DNA from: Aurantiochytrium sp. KH105
Lineage: Eukaryota > Sar > Bigyra > Thraustochytrida > Thraustochytriidae
Assembly (NCBI GenBank): GCA_003116975.1
Contig: BGKB01000026.1
Span: forward strand, 62,001 to 126,000
Length of the DNA: 64,000 nucleotides
Reading direction: 5' to 3'
Both the position numbers and the translations under genes were made by a program. Below are positions 20,151 to 29,669 of the stretch, piece by piece. The notes below the pieces were generated by a model. The model saw only the letters and a program-made list of their open reading frames with translations. It did not search any database and had not been told where the DNA came from. How positions within the stretch are numbered: position 1 is the stretch's first letter; every line of letters begins with the position of its first letter.

Positions 20151-20223
20151 GGGGCGAGGGCCAGGGCGAGGGCCAGGGCCAGGCCAGGGCCAGGACAGAA
20201 CGGCGGAGCGCAGGCAGCCCGGC
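19879..20223. promoter_or_regulatory. Bidirectional 5' region of PLD and WDR76
   Basis: Only 345 bp lie between the two ATGs, so promoters and leaders must be shared. It contains a GAGGAC hexamer array (about 20073-20147, roughly 11-12 units, then GAGGGCCAGGGC variants to 20200). The array is purine-rich on one strand and could form unusual DNA structure or affect either leader. Confidence 0.6.
20073..20147. repeat. (GAGGAC)n hexamer array
   Basis: Near-perfect tandem GAGGAC units in the shared PLD/WDR76 leader, outside both chosen reading frames. Confidence 0.9.
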
Positions 20224-20641
20224 ATGGCGAGCGAGTACGAGCGCGCGCGGCTGGCGCGCATCCAGGACAACGAGGCCTTCCTGGCGGCGCTCGACGTGGA
20301 CGGCGAGCGGCGCGCCGCGGCGGCGCCCGCCGAGGCCAGGCGCCGCGCCGCCGCCGCGAGGCGCAAGGAGGCGCAGAAGCGCAAGGCGCAGGAGCGCGAG
20401 ACGCAGACGCGCAGGAAGTCCTCGCGGCTCGCCGGCGAGGCCGCGCCCGACGTCTACGTGGACAGGGTCCTCCGCGGCAAGGTGACCGTGGCCGGCGGCG
20501 CAGGGAACCCTGGCGCCGGGACCACCGGCGCCGGCCAGGTGAAACGCGAGGAGAGCGACGCAGACACCCGCTTCGAGGAGAAGGTGCTTGACCTCGGCGA
20601 TGACGAAGAGTACGGCAAAGCATTCTTCGCCTCGCTGCTCA

Positions 20642-20682
<41 letters not shown>

Positions 20683-21798
20683 GGGCAAAAGGAGGCTGCA
20701 AATCCCGACGCAAGTCCCGACAAGGAAGGCGGCGGCGAGGCCGAAGAAAAACCATCGCTCGACCAAGAGGAGCTCGACTATGCCTCGCAGCTGAGCACGC
20801 TCTCGTGCCAGGAAGCTATCAAGATCGTGCCATCCAGAGGCTACGCGCTCAACTTTCACCCCTCGCAGCCAATCCTCTGCGCCGGTGATCGCGATGGCAA
20901 CCTCGGCATGTACAGGATTCCAGCCGAGGCCGATGCTGAAGGCAGCGACGACCTCGAAGCGGAAGAGGACGTGGTCCAGTTTCGCCCGCATGTCTCCACC
21001 ATTAACGTTGTCGACTACGCCCCGGCAGATGGCGCTCTCATCACAGCTAGCTATGACGGCACTGTCCGGCGCATGCAGTTTGATGCGCCAGGTCGCTTCG
21101 AACTCGTGTTCAAGTCCGAAGAAGATCATGGCTGGCTTCAACATGCAACGCTGACAGAACGAGGACAAAGCATTGTTATGGGATTCTCAGATGGTCTGGC
21201 CGCGAGTACCGATGTCCGCACCGCGGACAGCAAGATGTCCTGGCAGTTCCAGGCGCACGACAAGAAGACCCAGACGGTGAGCGTATCGCCTGACGGAAAC
21301 TACCTGTGCACGTGCAGCCTGGACCGCAGCGTGAAAATCTGGGATCTGCGCGCAATTCGGTCTTCCAAAGGAAAAGTCAAGCATCTCGCGATGTACGCTG
21401 ACACAAACAGCATCAACTCGTGCACCTTTAATGGGCGGGGTGACCAGCTCGTTGCAGTGGGTCAAAGTAACTTCTTACGGCTCTTTTCAAATCCGCAAAA
21501 TAGCACTGCGGAGGATCTTGTGCCGACGCACTCGGTGCGCCACAACAACCGAACCGGTCGCTATCTGGCAACCTTCCACGCCTCGTGGAGCCAACTGCAC
21601 CCATCTGCCTTTATTTGTGGATCCATGGAAAAGCCTCGACGCGTGCAAGTATTTTCCACAGAAAGTGGCAAGATAAAGCGCATCATGAATCTTGCTGGCG
21701 AAAGTCTCGGCTCTGTACAAAGTCGAAACGTCTTTCACCCGCGCGAAAACATGGTCGCCTGCCTAAACGCCAGCGGCCGCGTCACGCTTTTTCGCTAA
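20224..21798 (+). CDS. WDR76: WDR76/CMR1-type WD40 DNA-damage response protein
   Basis: A 524-aa protein. The N-terminus SEYERARLARIQDNEAFLAA is the family signature (YExxRxxNIxxNxxFL in WDR76/Cmr1), followed by a basic Ala-rich helix and RRKSSRLAGE. A poly-Gln tract is encoded by a CAG/CAA run (20647-20682). Residues about 195-524 form the WD40 propeller with the family hallmarks: SYDGTVRRMQFD, QAHDKKTQTVSVSPDGNY, DRSVKIWDLR and a C-terminal HPRENMVACLNASGRVTLFR. WDR76/CMR1 proteins bind chromatin and damaged or hydroxymethylated DNA, and act in nuclear protein quality control and ubiquitination. The ATG at 20224 fits the family N-terminus exactly. Confidence 0.9.
20647..20682. repeat. (CAG)n/(CAA)n microsatellite in WDR76
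   Basis: About ten CAG then CAA units encoding poly-Gln between the N-terminal helix and the propeller. Confidence 0.95.
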
Positions 21799-21972
21799 TT
21801 CTTTGCTAGGCCTAGATCTTTACATCAATGGATAATGAAATGCAGCTAATGACAGGAACAAAGCATATCTCAATTTATTCTGGTTTACGTAGGCGTCGAT
21901 TTCTTCGGTTCTCCTTGCTTCACCACATGAACCAAAAATGCCCTCGCTCAACCTGAAAACCACATCATCAAT

Positions 21973-24900
21973 CTACCTAATATGCTTTTGCGTACGCTGT
22001 TGTTGCAACATCGCAGAAGCGTTCAGCGCAGCCATCATCACGTACGAATACACTTGCTCCAAAAGAGGAATGATGCGGTTGATTGCGACGTGGACGCCCA
22101 GCGAATTGGATACGGCAGTCGAAAGGACGCCAATGACCTCGCCGTTTTCGTTGACGAGCGGACCCCCCGAACTTCCCTCGAGGTTAAAGAGCGCAGCATT
22201 GATAAACATACGGTTCTGCGAAAAACCTTGCACGCTGCCCTTATCCATGCAAATCGTCTCCGCAGCCCCTCGTGATAGGGGAAAGCCTATGAGTGCAACG
22301 CTGTCGCCAATGTTCACGAGGCTCGAGTTTGCAATGGGAAGATCCGCGGGAAGAGGGAGCGCCTCAGATAATGGCGGCCCTGCTTCAAAGTGGATCTGCT
22401 TTCCCCAAACAGAGTTCTCCAACCCTGTCTCGTTGAAAGTCTCATGAATTTGGCCCTCCAGTCGAAGCACCAACAGGTCCAGGAAACTAGACCGCGACCC
22501 GAAACCCGTTGCCGCGCCCGTCGCAAAGCTTGGTGGCTGATTCCGCATGCCTTGGTCTCCAGAAGCAACAATGCTCGCTTCAAAACGCCATACTGGAAGG
22601 CTGTCTTGGCTGCTAAAGAGCGCTACAATGATGCGCTTCGAGGACTTGGGGCCAAATCCAAACTTGCGCATGCCCGACCTCGGTTCTGTCACAAGGTGGC
22701 AAGCCGTCACAACAAATCCTCGATCACGATCCATCACGAACCCACTTCCAGACTCGAGAAAGCGACGACGCTGGTCGCAATAGACCCCAATGCGTACAAT
22801 CGCGCGCGCATCGAGCATTTTGCCCGACTGCAGCTGCAAGAGATGCTGATCTGGGCGAATCACCACCGAAAGTCCAAAGTCCTCTACGGATCGACCGTGC
22901 ACGCCTTCCGTGTGGCTTGTCAGCGCCCACGAGGATCCATCGCTCGGGCCAAGCGCGCGCAGACCCGGGGGCACCGAAGGGCGCACCGAGGCAGGTGTTG
23001 GCGCAGACAGGAGGGTCTGCATTTGGTTAGATTGCCCATATTCATGCGCCAATTCGCGCGCGTCGCGCATAGTTCGCGCAACCAGCGTCTGCATATCGCC
23101 TTCGCTAGCAGAATTCCGTGCGTCGGCACCTTGTGTGTTTGCGCCCGTGCCAGGGAGCAAGCTCGGGAGTTCGGTGTCGTTGCCAGGATCAATCGCAGAC
23201 TCGTCCACTTCTGACGCGTCCAAGTCGTCCTCGTCAGCCATGAACTCGTACTCAATCTCTGGAGGCGGTGGTGCGAGCCACATGAGCGGACACTCGTGCG
23301 AAGGGATGTGCTTCGACTCCGTGTCGCACATGGTGCGGCAGAGAGGGGCGATGCGCCGAGGTCTCGTTCTTGCGTCTCCTGACCCAGCGTCGGTCTTCGT
23401 CGTCCCTGTCCCGGAGCGCACATGGGCGTTCAGGTTCTCAAAGTAGTCGCGCCAGTTTTGCTCAACTAGATCGGCCTGGCGGTCCTGCTTCTCCTCGACG
23501 TCCCGAATGTCAAACGTATGCGCAGCGCTAAAATCGTCCTCGTTCTTGAGGTGCGCCATGCAAACGGGACAACGGACCATATAAAACCACGTGATGCCCA
23601 TGTACTCGTAAATGAGAATGTCCTCGATGGCATCTTGCAAAAGGCTCAAGTTGTACCACATTTTATGCAATGCCGTCTGCGGCGGTCCCCACGCGCAAAT
23701 GTCCAACACGGAGCGTTCCATATCAAAGATCTCGTCCTGCTTCGTGCCTTCCTCGCTGCCCTCACCAACGTTGAGGGAAGCGTTGACGCGGGAGGTGCAC
23801 GAAAAGATTTGCTCTTGCTTTTGACGCACAAGCAATTTGATCTGCGACCCCTCGGCGTCGAGGATGCGAATAAGACTTGCGTCCTTCCAGCTGCGAATTT
23901 CCGCTTTCGATTGCGGAAACTGCTTCGAAACGGTGGTAAGAATCTTGTCCATCAGGCCCGGAGGCTTGAAGCGTGGAAAGACGAAACTGCGGCCAATTTG
24001 AATTGCCTGCTCGCATCTGGGGTCCGGCTTCGACCAGCGCCGCTCGATATCAATTGACTTGGTGATGAGGCATGGAATGATCCATTGACGCTCGTTGGTG
24101 GGCGAGAGAGCTAACTCGCTGCAGACATCGAACTGCTCCAGAATGTGCACAAGACCTTCATATATGGCCTCGTCCCGCTTCTGCTGGGCCCTGCTCCGTC
24201 CCTTGCTAAAAAGTTCTGGCCATAAGCACTTTAAAAGGCTCTCCGAGAGAATCCCTTTATCCTTGAGTCTGTTCACGTCGCCAAATATTTTACTGTCGTC
24301 CACCACCTTGCGGCGGCGCGCGCGAGCTGGGCGCTTTGAGGTGCCGCCGGTGCTCGTTGAACGCGTGCTGCCTGTGCTCGACTGCCTGCTAAGAATCTCG
24401 CTGCCGCCGCCCAGCCCACTTGAGCCGGGCGATGCACTCAAACGCATACGTGCAACACGGCGAGCTGCCACAGACGGCTGGTTTGTATTGTGCAATGCAA
24501 GCTTTTCCATGAGCCGCTTTTCGATGGATTGCTGATCGACAATGCGTTTAATGCAATTGACAATCCAATTTGGATTGAGAACCACCATGTCCACGCTGCG
24601 ATTGTGGACAATATGCCCAATGTCATTCAGAAACTGCACGCATTGTACAACGTCATCGGACTCGACAAGATCCAATCCAAGCTCCTCCGAACGCGCTGCC
24701 ACGGCCGTCTCGAGTTCCGCCCAAGAGCACACTGGACGAGACTGACGCTCTGCTTGGAGTTTGCCAATTGCGTCTTCCACCACGGTCCACGCGCGAGGGA
24801 GACAGGCCAGGGATCCAACGTGCGGGAAAAGCTTGGGGTCGCGCACGACTTCCATGAGCTTGACGCGAAGGGCATCAAAGCCGCTTCCTGAAATGCTCGA

Positions 24901-27900
24901 CACGTCAATGATCTCCTCGAGGACACGGGGGCGTTGCCGCAAGAGAATGCGAGGTCGCATCTCATGGTAGTCATCCAGACCCGGGTCAGCTTCATTTTCT
25001 TCATCAAGACCGACACCAACAACGGCCGCGGTGCCTGAACCTGCACCTGCGCCTGCGCCTGCGCCCGCACCCGCACTCGCGCCTCCGACGACGGACTGCG
25101 CGTCTGCACTTACGGGAACGTGCATGTGTCGTCGAAGTCGCGTGGAGGACGTTTTGGCCGACACCACACTCAAGGTTGATGACATATCGCCAATATCTGT
25201 GTTGCACTCCTCGAGTTCCTCCTCGCGTGCCATATCGGCAAGATCGCGCTTGCGCCAGGTCTCGTGCTGATTGAGACGTTCACGCAGTTCTCGTTTGCGC
25301 TGAGCGAGAACCTCAGGAGTGACGAGGTCAGTCTTGGCGGCAATAATAAGAATCACAGCACCGGGAATGCGGGCCTGCACAGAGTAGACCCAAAAGCACA
25401 CTTCCATGTCGATTTGCGCCTGCTGGTGCTTGGACACGTCCCACACGAGCAAGTACAGCGTGCGTCGCGACAAAAAGATTTGATGTGTGCGATAATAGAC
25501 GGACTGCCCCGCAAAGTCCCACATGTCCAAGGTTTCGACCTGGTCGTTTTGAGTTCCTCCGCGTAGCTTAAACGAGTGAATATCCACACCAAAGGCACGA
25601 TCTTCCGACTTGGTGGTGCCACTGCTGCAACCTGACACGAGCGTCTTGATGAGAGAGGTCTTGCCTGCCTCCGAGTTTCCAAGGACAACGACCTTGAAAC
25701 TGCGTCGCTGTTGGGCCACGGGCGAGGCAGGTTCTTCCAGCGTCGTGGCTCTCGCGTCGCTTCCCTTTCCTGATAACGCTGCTGCGAGCAAACTTGAACC
25801 ACCACTACCGTTGGTGTCGTCGGTATTGTCGTCTGTGTGCACGTGCTCGTCAGCCGTTGTCAGAGCCCCTAGACGACTCGAAGGAGCATCGTCAGCGTGA
25901 CTATAGTCTGGTGCTGCCGCAAGTTCACCGTTGCTCGGGCGCTCTTTGCCACCGCCGAGACCTTTCAGAGCATCGGCCGCGAGGCCGGCGCTGCTCGCAG
26001 AAACGTTCGAATTGGAGCGCTCCAAAAGGGCAGCGGAGGCATCAGTGACGCTCGCGCTATCGCCCACGTCTGTCTCTTCGTTGCTAGCAGAAGCGACAGC
26101 GCCAGCTGAACTGGCCAAGTTCCGCGAGTATGCCAGAGAGCCACCGGAGCTCGCGCGGCTGCGTTCGCCGGGGCTCTCGCCAATTGCATTGCGCGTGTTG
26201 TCCTTGCTGAGGCTGTGAAAAAATTTGCGTACTGCGGCTGGCCCACTCGCAACGATGCTAAGAGGGGGCACTTGCAGCAAGAGATTGCCATTTGCGCGAA
26301 GCACACGGAGGTTATCCATAAACTTGAAGCATTCGGGAAATGCCGTGAGCTGATTGGTGTGGAGACTGAGCTGCTCGATCTTGAGAATGGCCTCGCAAAA
26401 ACGCACATCCAAGGTGCCGTGTAAATTGTTCATGCCGAGGTCAAGCGACTTTAGCGTTCGACCCAGAGAGCTGAAAAGGGCGGTGATAAATTGGTCGGCG
26501 TCCCGTTCTGGAACCAAACGCTCGAGGTCATTATCTCGTAGGTCCAGATACTCGAGCGCAGGCAAGGTCACAAAGGCCCGTGGAAACTCGCGAATATGAT
26601 TGTGACTTGCCGAGAGAAGCGTGAGAGAGTGCAAGGATGACATGTTTGCGGGAAAGCTGGCTTCGGTGAGCTTGTTGTAGTCTACGTGCAACTCGGTGAG
26701 ATTCGAAAGCGAGAGGAGGTGTTGTGGGAGCTTTTTCAGTGCATTGTGGTCAAGATCAAGAATGCCGAGCCTCTTGTTTGCAATTTCATCGCGTGCCAAG
26801 TCCCGTAAACCTGGCACGCTTGAGAGTCCGCGATTTCGTAGGCTCAGTTCAACTGAGACGAGTGTTCGGCTCTCTCGCCATTCGCGAATAATACTTTGTG
26901 CCTCGCGCCTGGCCAGTCTCGAGCGTCGCGAGGTGGGACCTGCATCGCTTGGGCTCTTGCTTCCAGCAGCAGCAGCAGCAGCAGCTTTAACACGCCTCCT
27001 CCGGTTCACTTTCTTTTGGTCTGCGAGGAGTCCACTTGCATCGCCCGAGGCATCGACTTGCCCAAGACGCGTGCTTTCTGGGCCGGAACCGAGGCTACCA
27101 AAGGGAGACTGCATGCCGCGATTAATGAGGAGGACGTCCTCGTAGATATCTGAAGGTAGTCCGTTTCGAGACGCGCGGACGCGAGATCCATTCGACGGAC
27201 CGATTGGGACCGGGGGACTTGTCGCCAAACCCAAGTCGCTCCTCCCGGTCTTATTCTCACGCATTCTATTCGCGTCTCTTTCTTCTTCTTCTTCTTCTCC
27301 TCCTTCTAGTTCATCCTCCTCTTTCTCATTTTCAGCATCGTCGTCATCGTCATCATCGTCCTCGTCGTCAAGGTCCTCGTCGAAGTCCTCGTCCTCGTCA
27401 TCGTCGTCACTCAGATCATCCGACTCATCATCAGAGTCAGTTGTATCCGTGCCTTGAAAGTCATCCGCGTTTCCATCAATGTACCCATTGCTTAATCTCT
27501 GATCCGAGGTCTTGGCGTTGGTAGCATCCCCAAGGTCTCGTTGCGATTCCTGAATCGTAGCAGGTCGTGCTTGTGCTTTGATGGCTTCAATTGATAGAGA
27601 ACCGTCAGAGGCGGAGAGCGCGTTGGGGAGCACAAGACCTGGGCGCCAGGCGGTCTGCTGCCCAAGGGCTTCGAGCACCTCCTCAGGATCACGCACGGTT
27701 GGATTTCGCGCAGCAGCAGCCGATGACGGCGACCCTGACGTGGGCGATGACCGTGAAGTCGTGTTGCTCAACTCCTTGGGCGCAAGTGCACCCTCGGAAG
27801 CGGGCCAATATCCTGACGCTCCCGCCGAGGATCTTCTCGAGGACGGGGTCGTGCCTGGTTCGTCGATGTCGAGACCACCATCAGAGGGCCAGTGGGCAGC

Positions 27901-28230
27901 TATTGAGGGAGGCTCAGCAGTTTCGCCTGCAACCAAGCCGTCTGCAGAAGGCCCCGACAGGGCGGCAACGCCTGGTGCGCGACGTTGTGCGCGAGGTTTC
28001 CTCCTGCTACCGGTCCAGCGGCGCCGGCTTCGTCGTGAGCCACCCGAGACGTATCCCTCGGCGCGATCTGATGAAAATGGCGCGGATGAAGAAGACATGA
28101 CAGTTCGAGTTTCCTCGCGGATCTTCCGAGAAGATTTCCGTTTGCCTGATTTGGAGCGCGGCAGCATGAGGGTTTCCTCGAGGTCGCCGCCATGGTCATA
28201 CGCGTAGAGATCTCTAGATTTCCCGCTCAT
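21973..28230 (-). CDS. ROCO protein: LRR-ROC-COR fused to a C-terminal trypsin/HtrA-like serine protease
   Basis: One uninterrupted 2,085-aa frame. Residues 1-450 are disordered with long Asp/Glu runs. About 450-672 are leucine-rich repeats (LDLDHNALKKLPQHLLSLSN, LDLRDNDLERL). About 840-1010 are a ROC GTPase with P-loop GNSEAGKTS (Lys857), switch II DFAGQ and a G4-like AAKTD, interrupted by an Ala-Gly repeat insert. About 1170-1400 match COR (FLNDIGHIV, VLNPNWIVNCI, WIIPCLI). About 1800-2050 form a chymotrypsin-fold protease: TACHLV (His1845), LDLLVLRL (Asp1918) and GSSGGP (Ser2021), so the triad looks complete. ROCO GTPases are regulated by nucleotide-dependent dimerisation; here the effector would be proteolysis (inference). 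The start at 28230 is the first ATG; upstream the frame has only GTG. It is head to head with the helicase gene. Confidence 0.92.
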   Translation of the reverse strand: MSGKSRDLYAYDHGGDLEETLMLPRSKSGKRKSSRKIREETRTVMSSSSAPFSSDRAEGYVSGGSRRSRRRWTGSRRKPRAQRRAPGVAALSGPSADGLVAGETAEPPSIAAHWPSDGGLDIDEPGTTPSSRRSSAGASGYWPASEGALAPKELSNTTSRSSPTSGSPSSAAAARNPTVRDPEEVLEALGQQTAWRPGLVLPNALSASDGSLSIEAIKAQARPATIQESQRDLGDATNAKTSDQRLSNGYIDGNADDFQGTDTTDSDDESDDLSDDDDEDEDFDEDLDDEDDDDDDDDAENEKEEDELEGGEEEEEERDANRMRENKTGRSDLGLATSPPVPIGPSNGSRVRASRNGLPSDIYEDVLLINRGMQSPFGSLGSGPESTRLGQVDASGDASGLLADQKKVNRRRRVKAAAAAAAGSKSPSDAGPTSRRSRLARREAQSIIREWRESRTLVSVELSLRNRGLSSVPGLRDLARDEIANKRLGILDLDHNALKKLPQHLLSLSNLTELHVDYNKLTEASFPANMSSLHSLTLLSASHNHIREFPRAFVTLPALEYLDLRDNDLERLVPERDADQFITALFSSLGRTLKSLDLGMNNLHGTLDVRFCEAILKIEQLSLHTNQLTAFPECFKFMDNLRVLRANGNLLLQVPPLSIVASGPAAVRKFFHSLSKDNTRNAIGESPGERSRASSGGSLAYSRNLASSAGAVASASNEETDVGDSASVTDASAALLERSNSNVSASSAGLAADALKGLGGGKERPSNGELAAAPDYSHADDAPSSRLGALTTADEHVHTDDNTDDTNGSGGSSLLAAALSGKGSDARATTLEEPASPVAQQRRSFKVVVLGNSEAGKTSLIKTLVSGCSSGTTKSEDRAFGVDIHSFKLRGGTQNDQVETLDMWDFAGQSVYYRTHQIFLSRRTLYLLVWDVSKHQQAQIDMEVCFWVYSVQARIPGAVILIIAAKTDLVTPEVLAQRKRELRERLNQHETWRKRDLADMAREEELEECNTDIGDMSSTLSVVSAKTSSTRLRRHMHVPVSADAQSVVGGASAGAGAGAGAGAGSGTAAVVGVGLDEENEADPGLDDYHEMRPRILLRQRPRVLEEIIDVSSISGSGFDALRVKLMEVVRDPKLFPHVGSLACLPRAWTVVEDAIGKLQAERQSRPVCSWAELETAVAARSEELGLDLVESDDVVQCVQFLNDIGHIVHNRSVDMVVLNPNWIVNCIKRIVDQQSIEKRLMEKLALHNTNQPSVAARRVARMRLSASPGSSGLGGGSEILSRQSSTGSTRSTSTGGTSKRPARARRRKVVDDSKIFGDVNRLKDKGILSESLLKCLWPELFSKGRSRAQQKRDEAIYEGLVHILEQFDVCSELALSPTNERQWIIPCLITKSIDIERRWSKPDPRCEQAIQIGRSFVFPRFKPPGLMDKILTTVSKQFPQSKAEIRSWKDASLIRILDAEGSQIKLLVRQKQEQIFSCTSRVNASLNVGEGSEEGTKQDEIFDMERSVLDICAWGPPQTALHKMWYNLSLLQDAIEDILIYEYMGITWFYMVRCPVCMAHLKNEDDFSAAHTFDIRDVEEKQDRQADLVEQNWRDYFENLNAHVRSGTGTTKTDAGSGDARTRPRRIAPLCRTMCDTESKHIPSHECPLMWLAPPPPEIEYEFMADEDDLDASEVDESAIDPGNDTELPSLLPGTGANTQGADARNSASEGDMQTLVARTMRDARELAHEYGQSNQMQTLLSAPTPASVRPSVPPGLRALGPSDGSSWALTSHTEGVHGRSVEDFGLSVVIRPDQHLLQLQSGKMLDARAIVRIGVYCDQRRRFLESGSGFVMDRDRGFVVTACHLVTEPRSGMRKFGFGPKSSKRIIVALFSSQDSLPVWRFEASIVASGDQGMRNQPPSFATGAATGFGSRSSFLDLLVLRLEGQIHETFNETGLENSVWGKQIHFEAGPPLSEALPLPADLPIANSSLVNIGDSVALIGFPLSRGAAETICMDKGSVQGFSQNRMFINAALFNLEGSSGGPLVNENGEVIGVLSTAVSNSLGVHVAINRIIPLLEQVYSYVMMAALNASAMLQQQRTQKHIR

Positions 28231-29271
28231 TTGGACCCCATGTGTCGCGGTGTCTTCTTTGCCCACCGGCAGTTTTCGCTCGGGGTGGCGCGCCTACGAC
28301 TCCTCGTCTCTTCCAGTTCCCTCGAGGGAGGCCAGAGCTCTCCACGCGCCGCGCAGTTCCTCCCCCCGCGCGCGCCCGCCCGCCTGCCGTGCAGCGCGAG
28401 GAAACTTCGCTCGGGGTCTGCGTCCACCCTGCGTGAGGGCTCTCGATGCGGAATTTCAAATCGAATCTCCCCCTTCCCCCTGCTCCTGCACGCTGTCTCC
28501 GCCGCCGCAACGCTGTCTCCGCCGCCGCAACGCTGCGAGCGCGCCTGCGCCGCCGCGTGGCCGTCTGCTCGCGGCGCCGGCGGGCGTGCGTGCCTGCCTC
28601 CGCGCGGTAGTTGGTATGCCTGCCTGCCTGCCTGCCCGCCTTCATGGCTCGCCCTCGCGCCCTCTGGGCTCCTGCTAATCGCTGCTAGCTCTCTACAACA
28701 ACCAGCGGGCCCGGCACGCAGGAGCGAGCAAGAGCGAGAGCGGGAGCAGGAGAAGCGAACGCCGCGCGAGGCTCGCCTCCGCGCCCTCCCGCGGCCCCAT
28801 CTCCTCCGGCGCGGGCCCGAGCTCGGCGCGCGGCCGCGCGGCGCGCAGCGCAGACCGCAGGGGAGGACCGGGAGCCGAGGCGCGGCGACTCGTCGACTCG
28901 GGCTCGCACGAGCTCGTTTCGAGGTACCCGGTTCAGGGGCCTCGCGCCGCGTCCCGCTTTGTGGGACCGGTACCGCAAAGATACTGGCTAGGGCGCGGCG
29001 GTTGGTGGGGAGGCCGCCGCCGCACGGCCAGCGCTCGCGCCGGGCGGGCAGCCGGCGGCGGCGAGAGCGCGGCGCAGCGTCGCGGACGCGGCCGGCTGCG
29101 TGCAGCACAGCGCAGCGCAGCGCAGCGCAGAGCGGAGTAGAGCGGAGCAGAGCAGCGTAGGGCAGCGTAGAGCAGAGCGTCGCCGCCTCGCCACGCTCGT
29201 CCTCCCTCCCGCCACAGCCACGCGCGTCGCACGCCCACTTCGGGGAAGCCCGAGGGCCACTTGCGCGGGGC

Positions 29272-29312
29272 GCATTGTCGACTTGCGCGCGCGGGCCGCA
29301 AGTCGACAATGC
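29272..29312. promoter_or_regulatory. Perfect inverted repeat of the CGCAAGTCGACAATGC element
   Basis: Left arm GCATTGTCGACTTGCG (29272-29287) and right arm CGCAAGTCGACAATGC (29297-29312) are exact reverse complements with a 9-bp spacer. The CGCAAGT cores, spacer length and AATG ends match the repeat at 3283-3321, while the outer bases differ in a self-complementary way. Further copies lie beside it (GGCCACTTGCGCG at 29256-29268, CCGACTTGCCGCG at 29369-29381, GCCGCAAGTGGAG at 29387-29399). Confidence 0.6.
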
Positions 29313-29570
29313 AGCGAGTGGCCATGCGCTCTCTCCACTCGCCGTTCGTCGCCCTTGCGCCGCGATAGCCGACTTGCCGCGCGCGCGCCGCAAGTGGAGC
29401 TCCGCGGCCGCCAAGTCGCGCCAGTCGGTCGGTAAGTAAGTATCCGCGCCTGGCCAGACACGAGACACGGCAAGGAGGCGGAGGGAGCGGAGCAGGGCGC
29501 GGCTGCGGCAGACGAGCTTCGGAGAGGCCGCGCGTGCGAAGGCAGCGGCGCGCGGGCGGATCGGGAGGCA

Positions 29571-29605
29571 GGCAGGCAGGCAGGCGGCAGGCAGGCAGGC
29601 AGGCG
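29571..29605. repeat. (AGGC)n tetranucleotide runs
   Basis: Two AGGC runs split by CGG, 65-100 bp upstream of the helicase ATG, so probably in its 5' leader. Confidence 0.9.
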
Positions 29606-29669
29606 GGCAGACAGCAGAGACAGGCGGCGGGAAGGCGAGCCCCGCCTTCGCGGCGGCGAGAAAGGCACC

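Larger units (their letters stand above)
28231..29669. promoter_or_regulatory. Shared 5' region of the ROCO-protease and helicase genes
   Basis: The 1.44 kb between divergent start codons is GC-rich with no credible ORF. It contains a GCCT run (28613-28636), CAGAGC/GCAGC pentamer-like repeats (29100-29175), four or more CGCAAGT elements (29257-29418) including a perfect inverted pair, and AGGC runs just before the helicase ATG. Confidence 0.6.

Noticed and set aside
19879..21168. 430-codon upstream extension of the PLD frame
   Set aside because: It runs antisense across WDR76 and the hexamer array. The composition is repeat-driven and the PX-like domain starts after the ATG at 19878.
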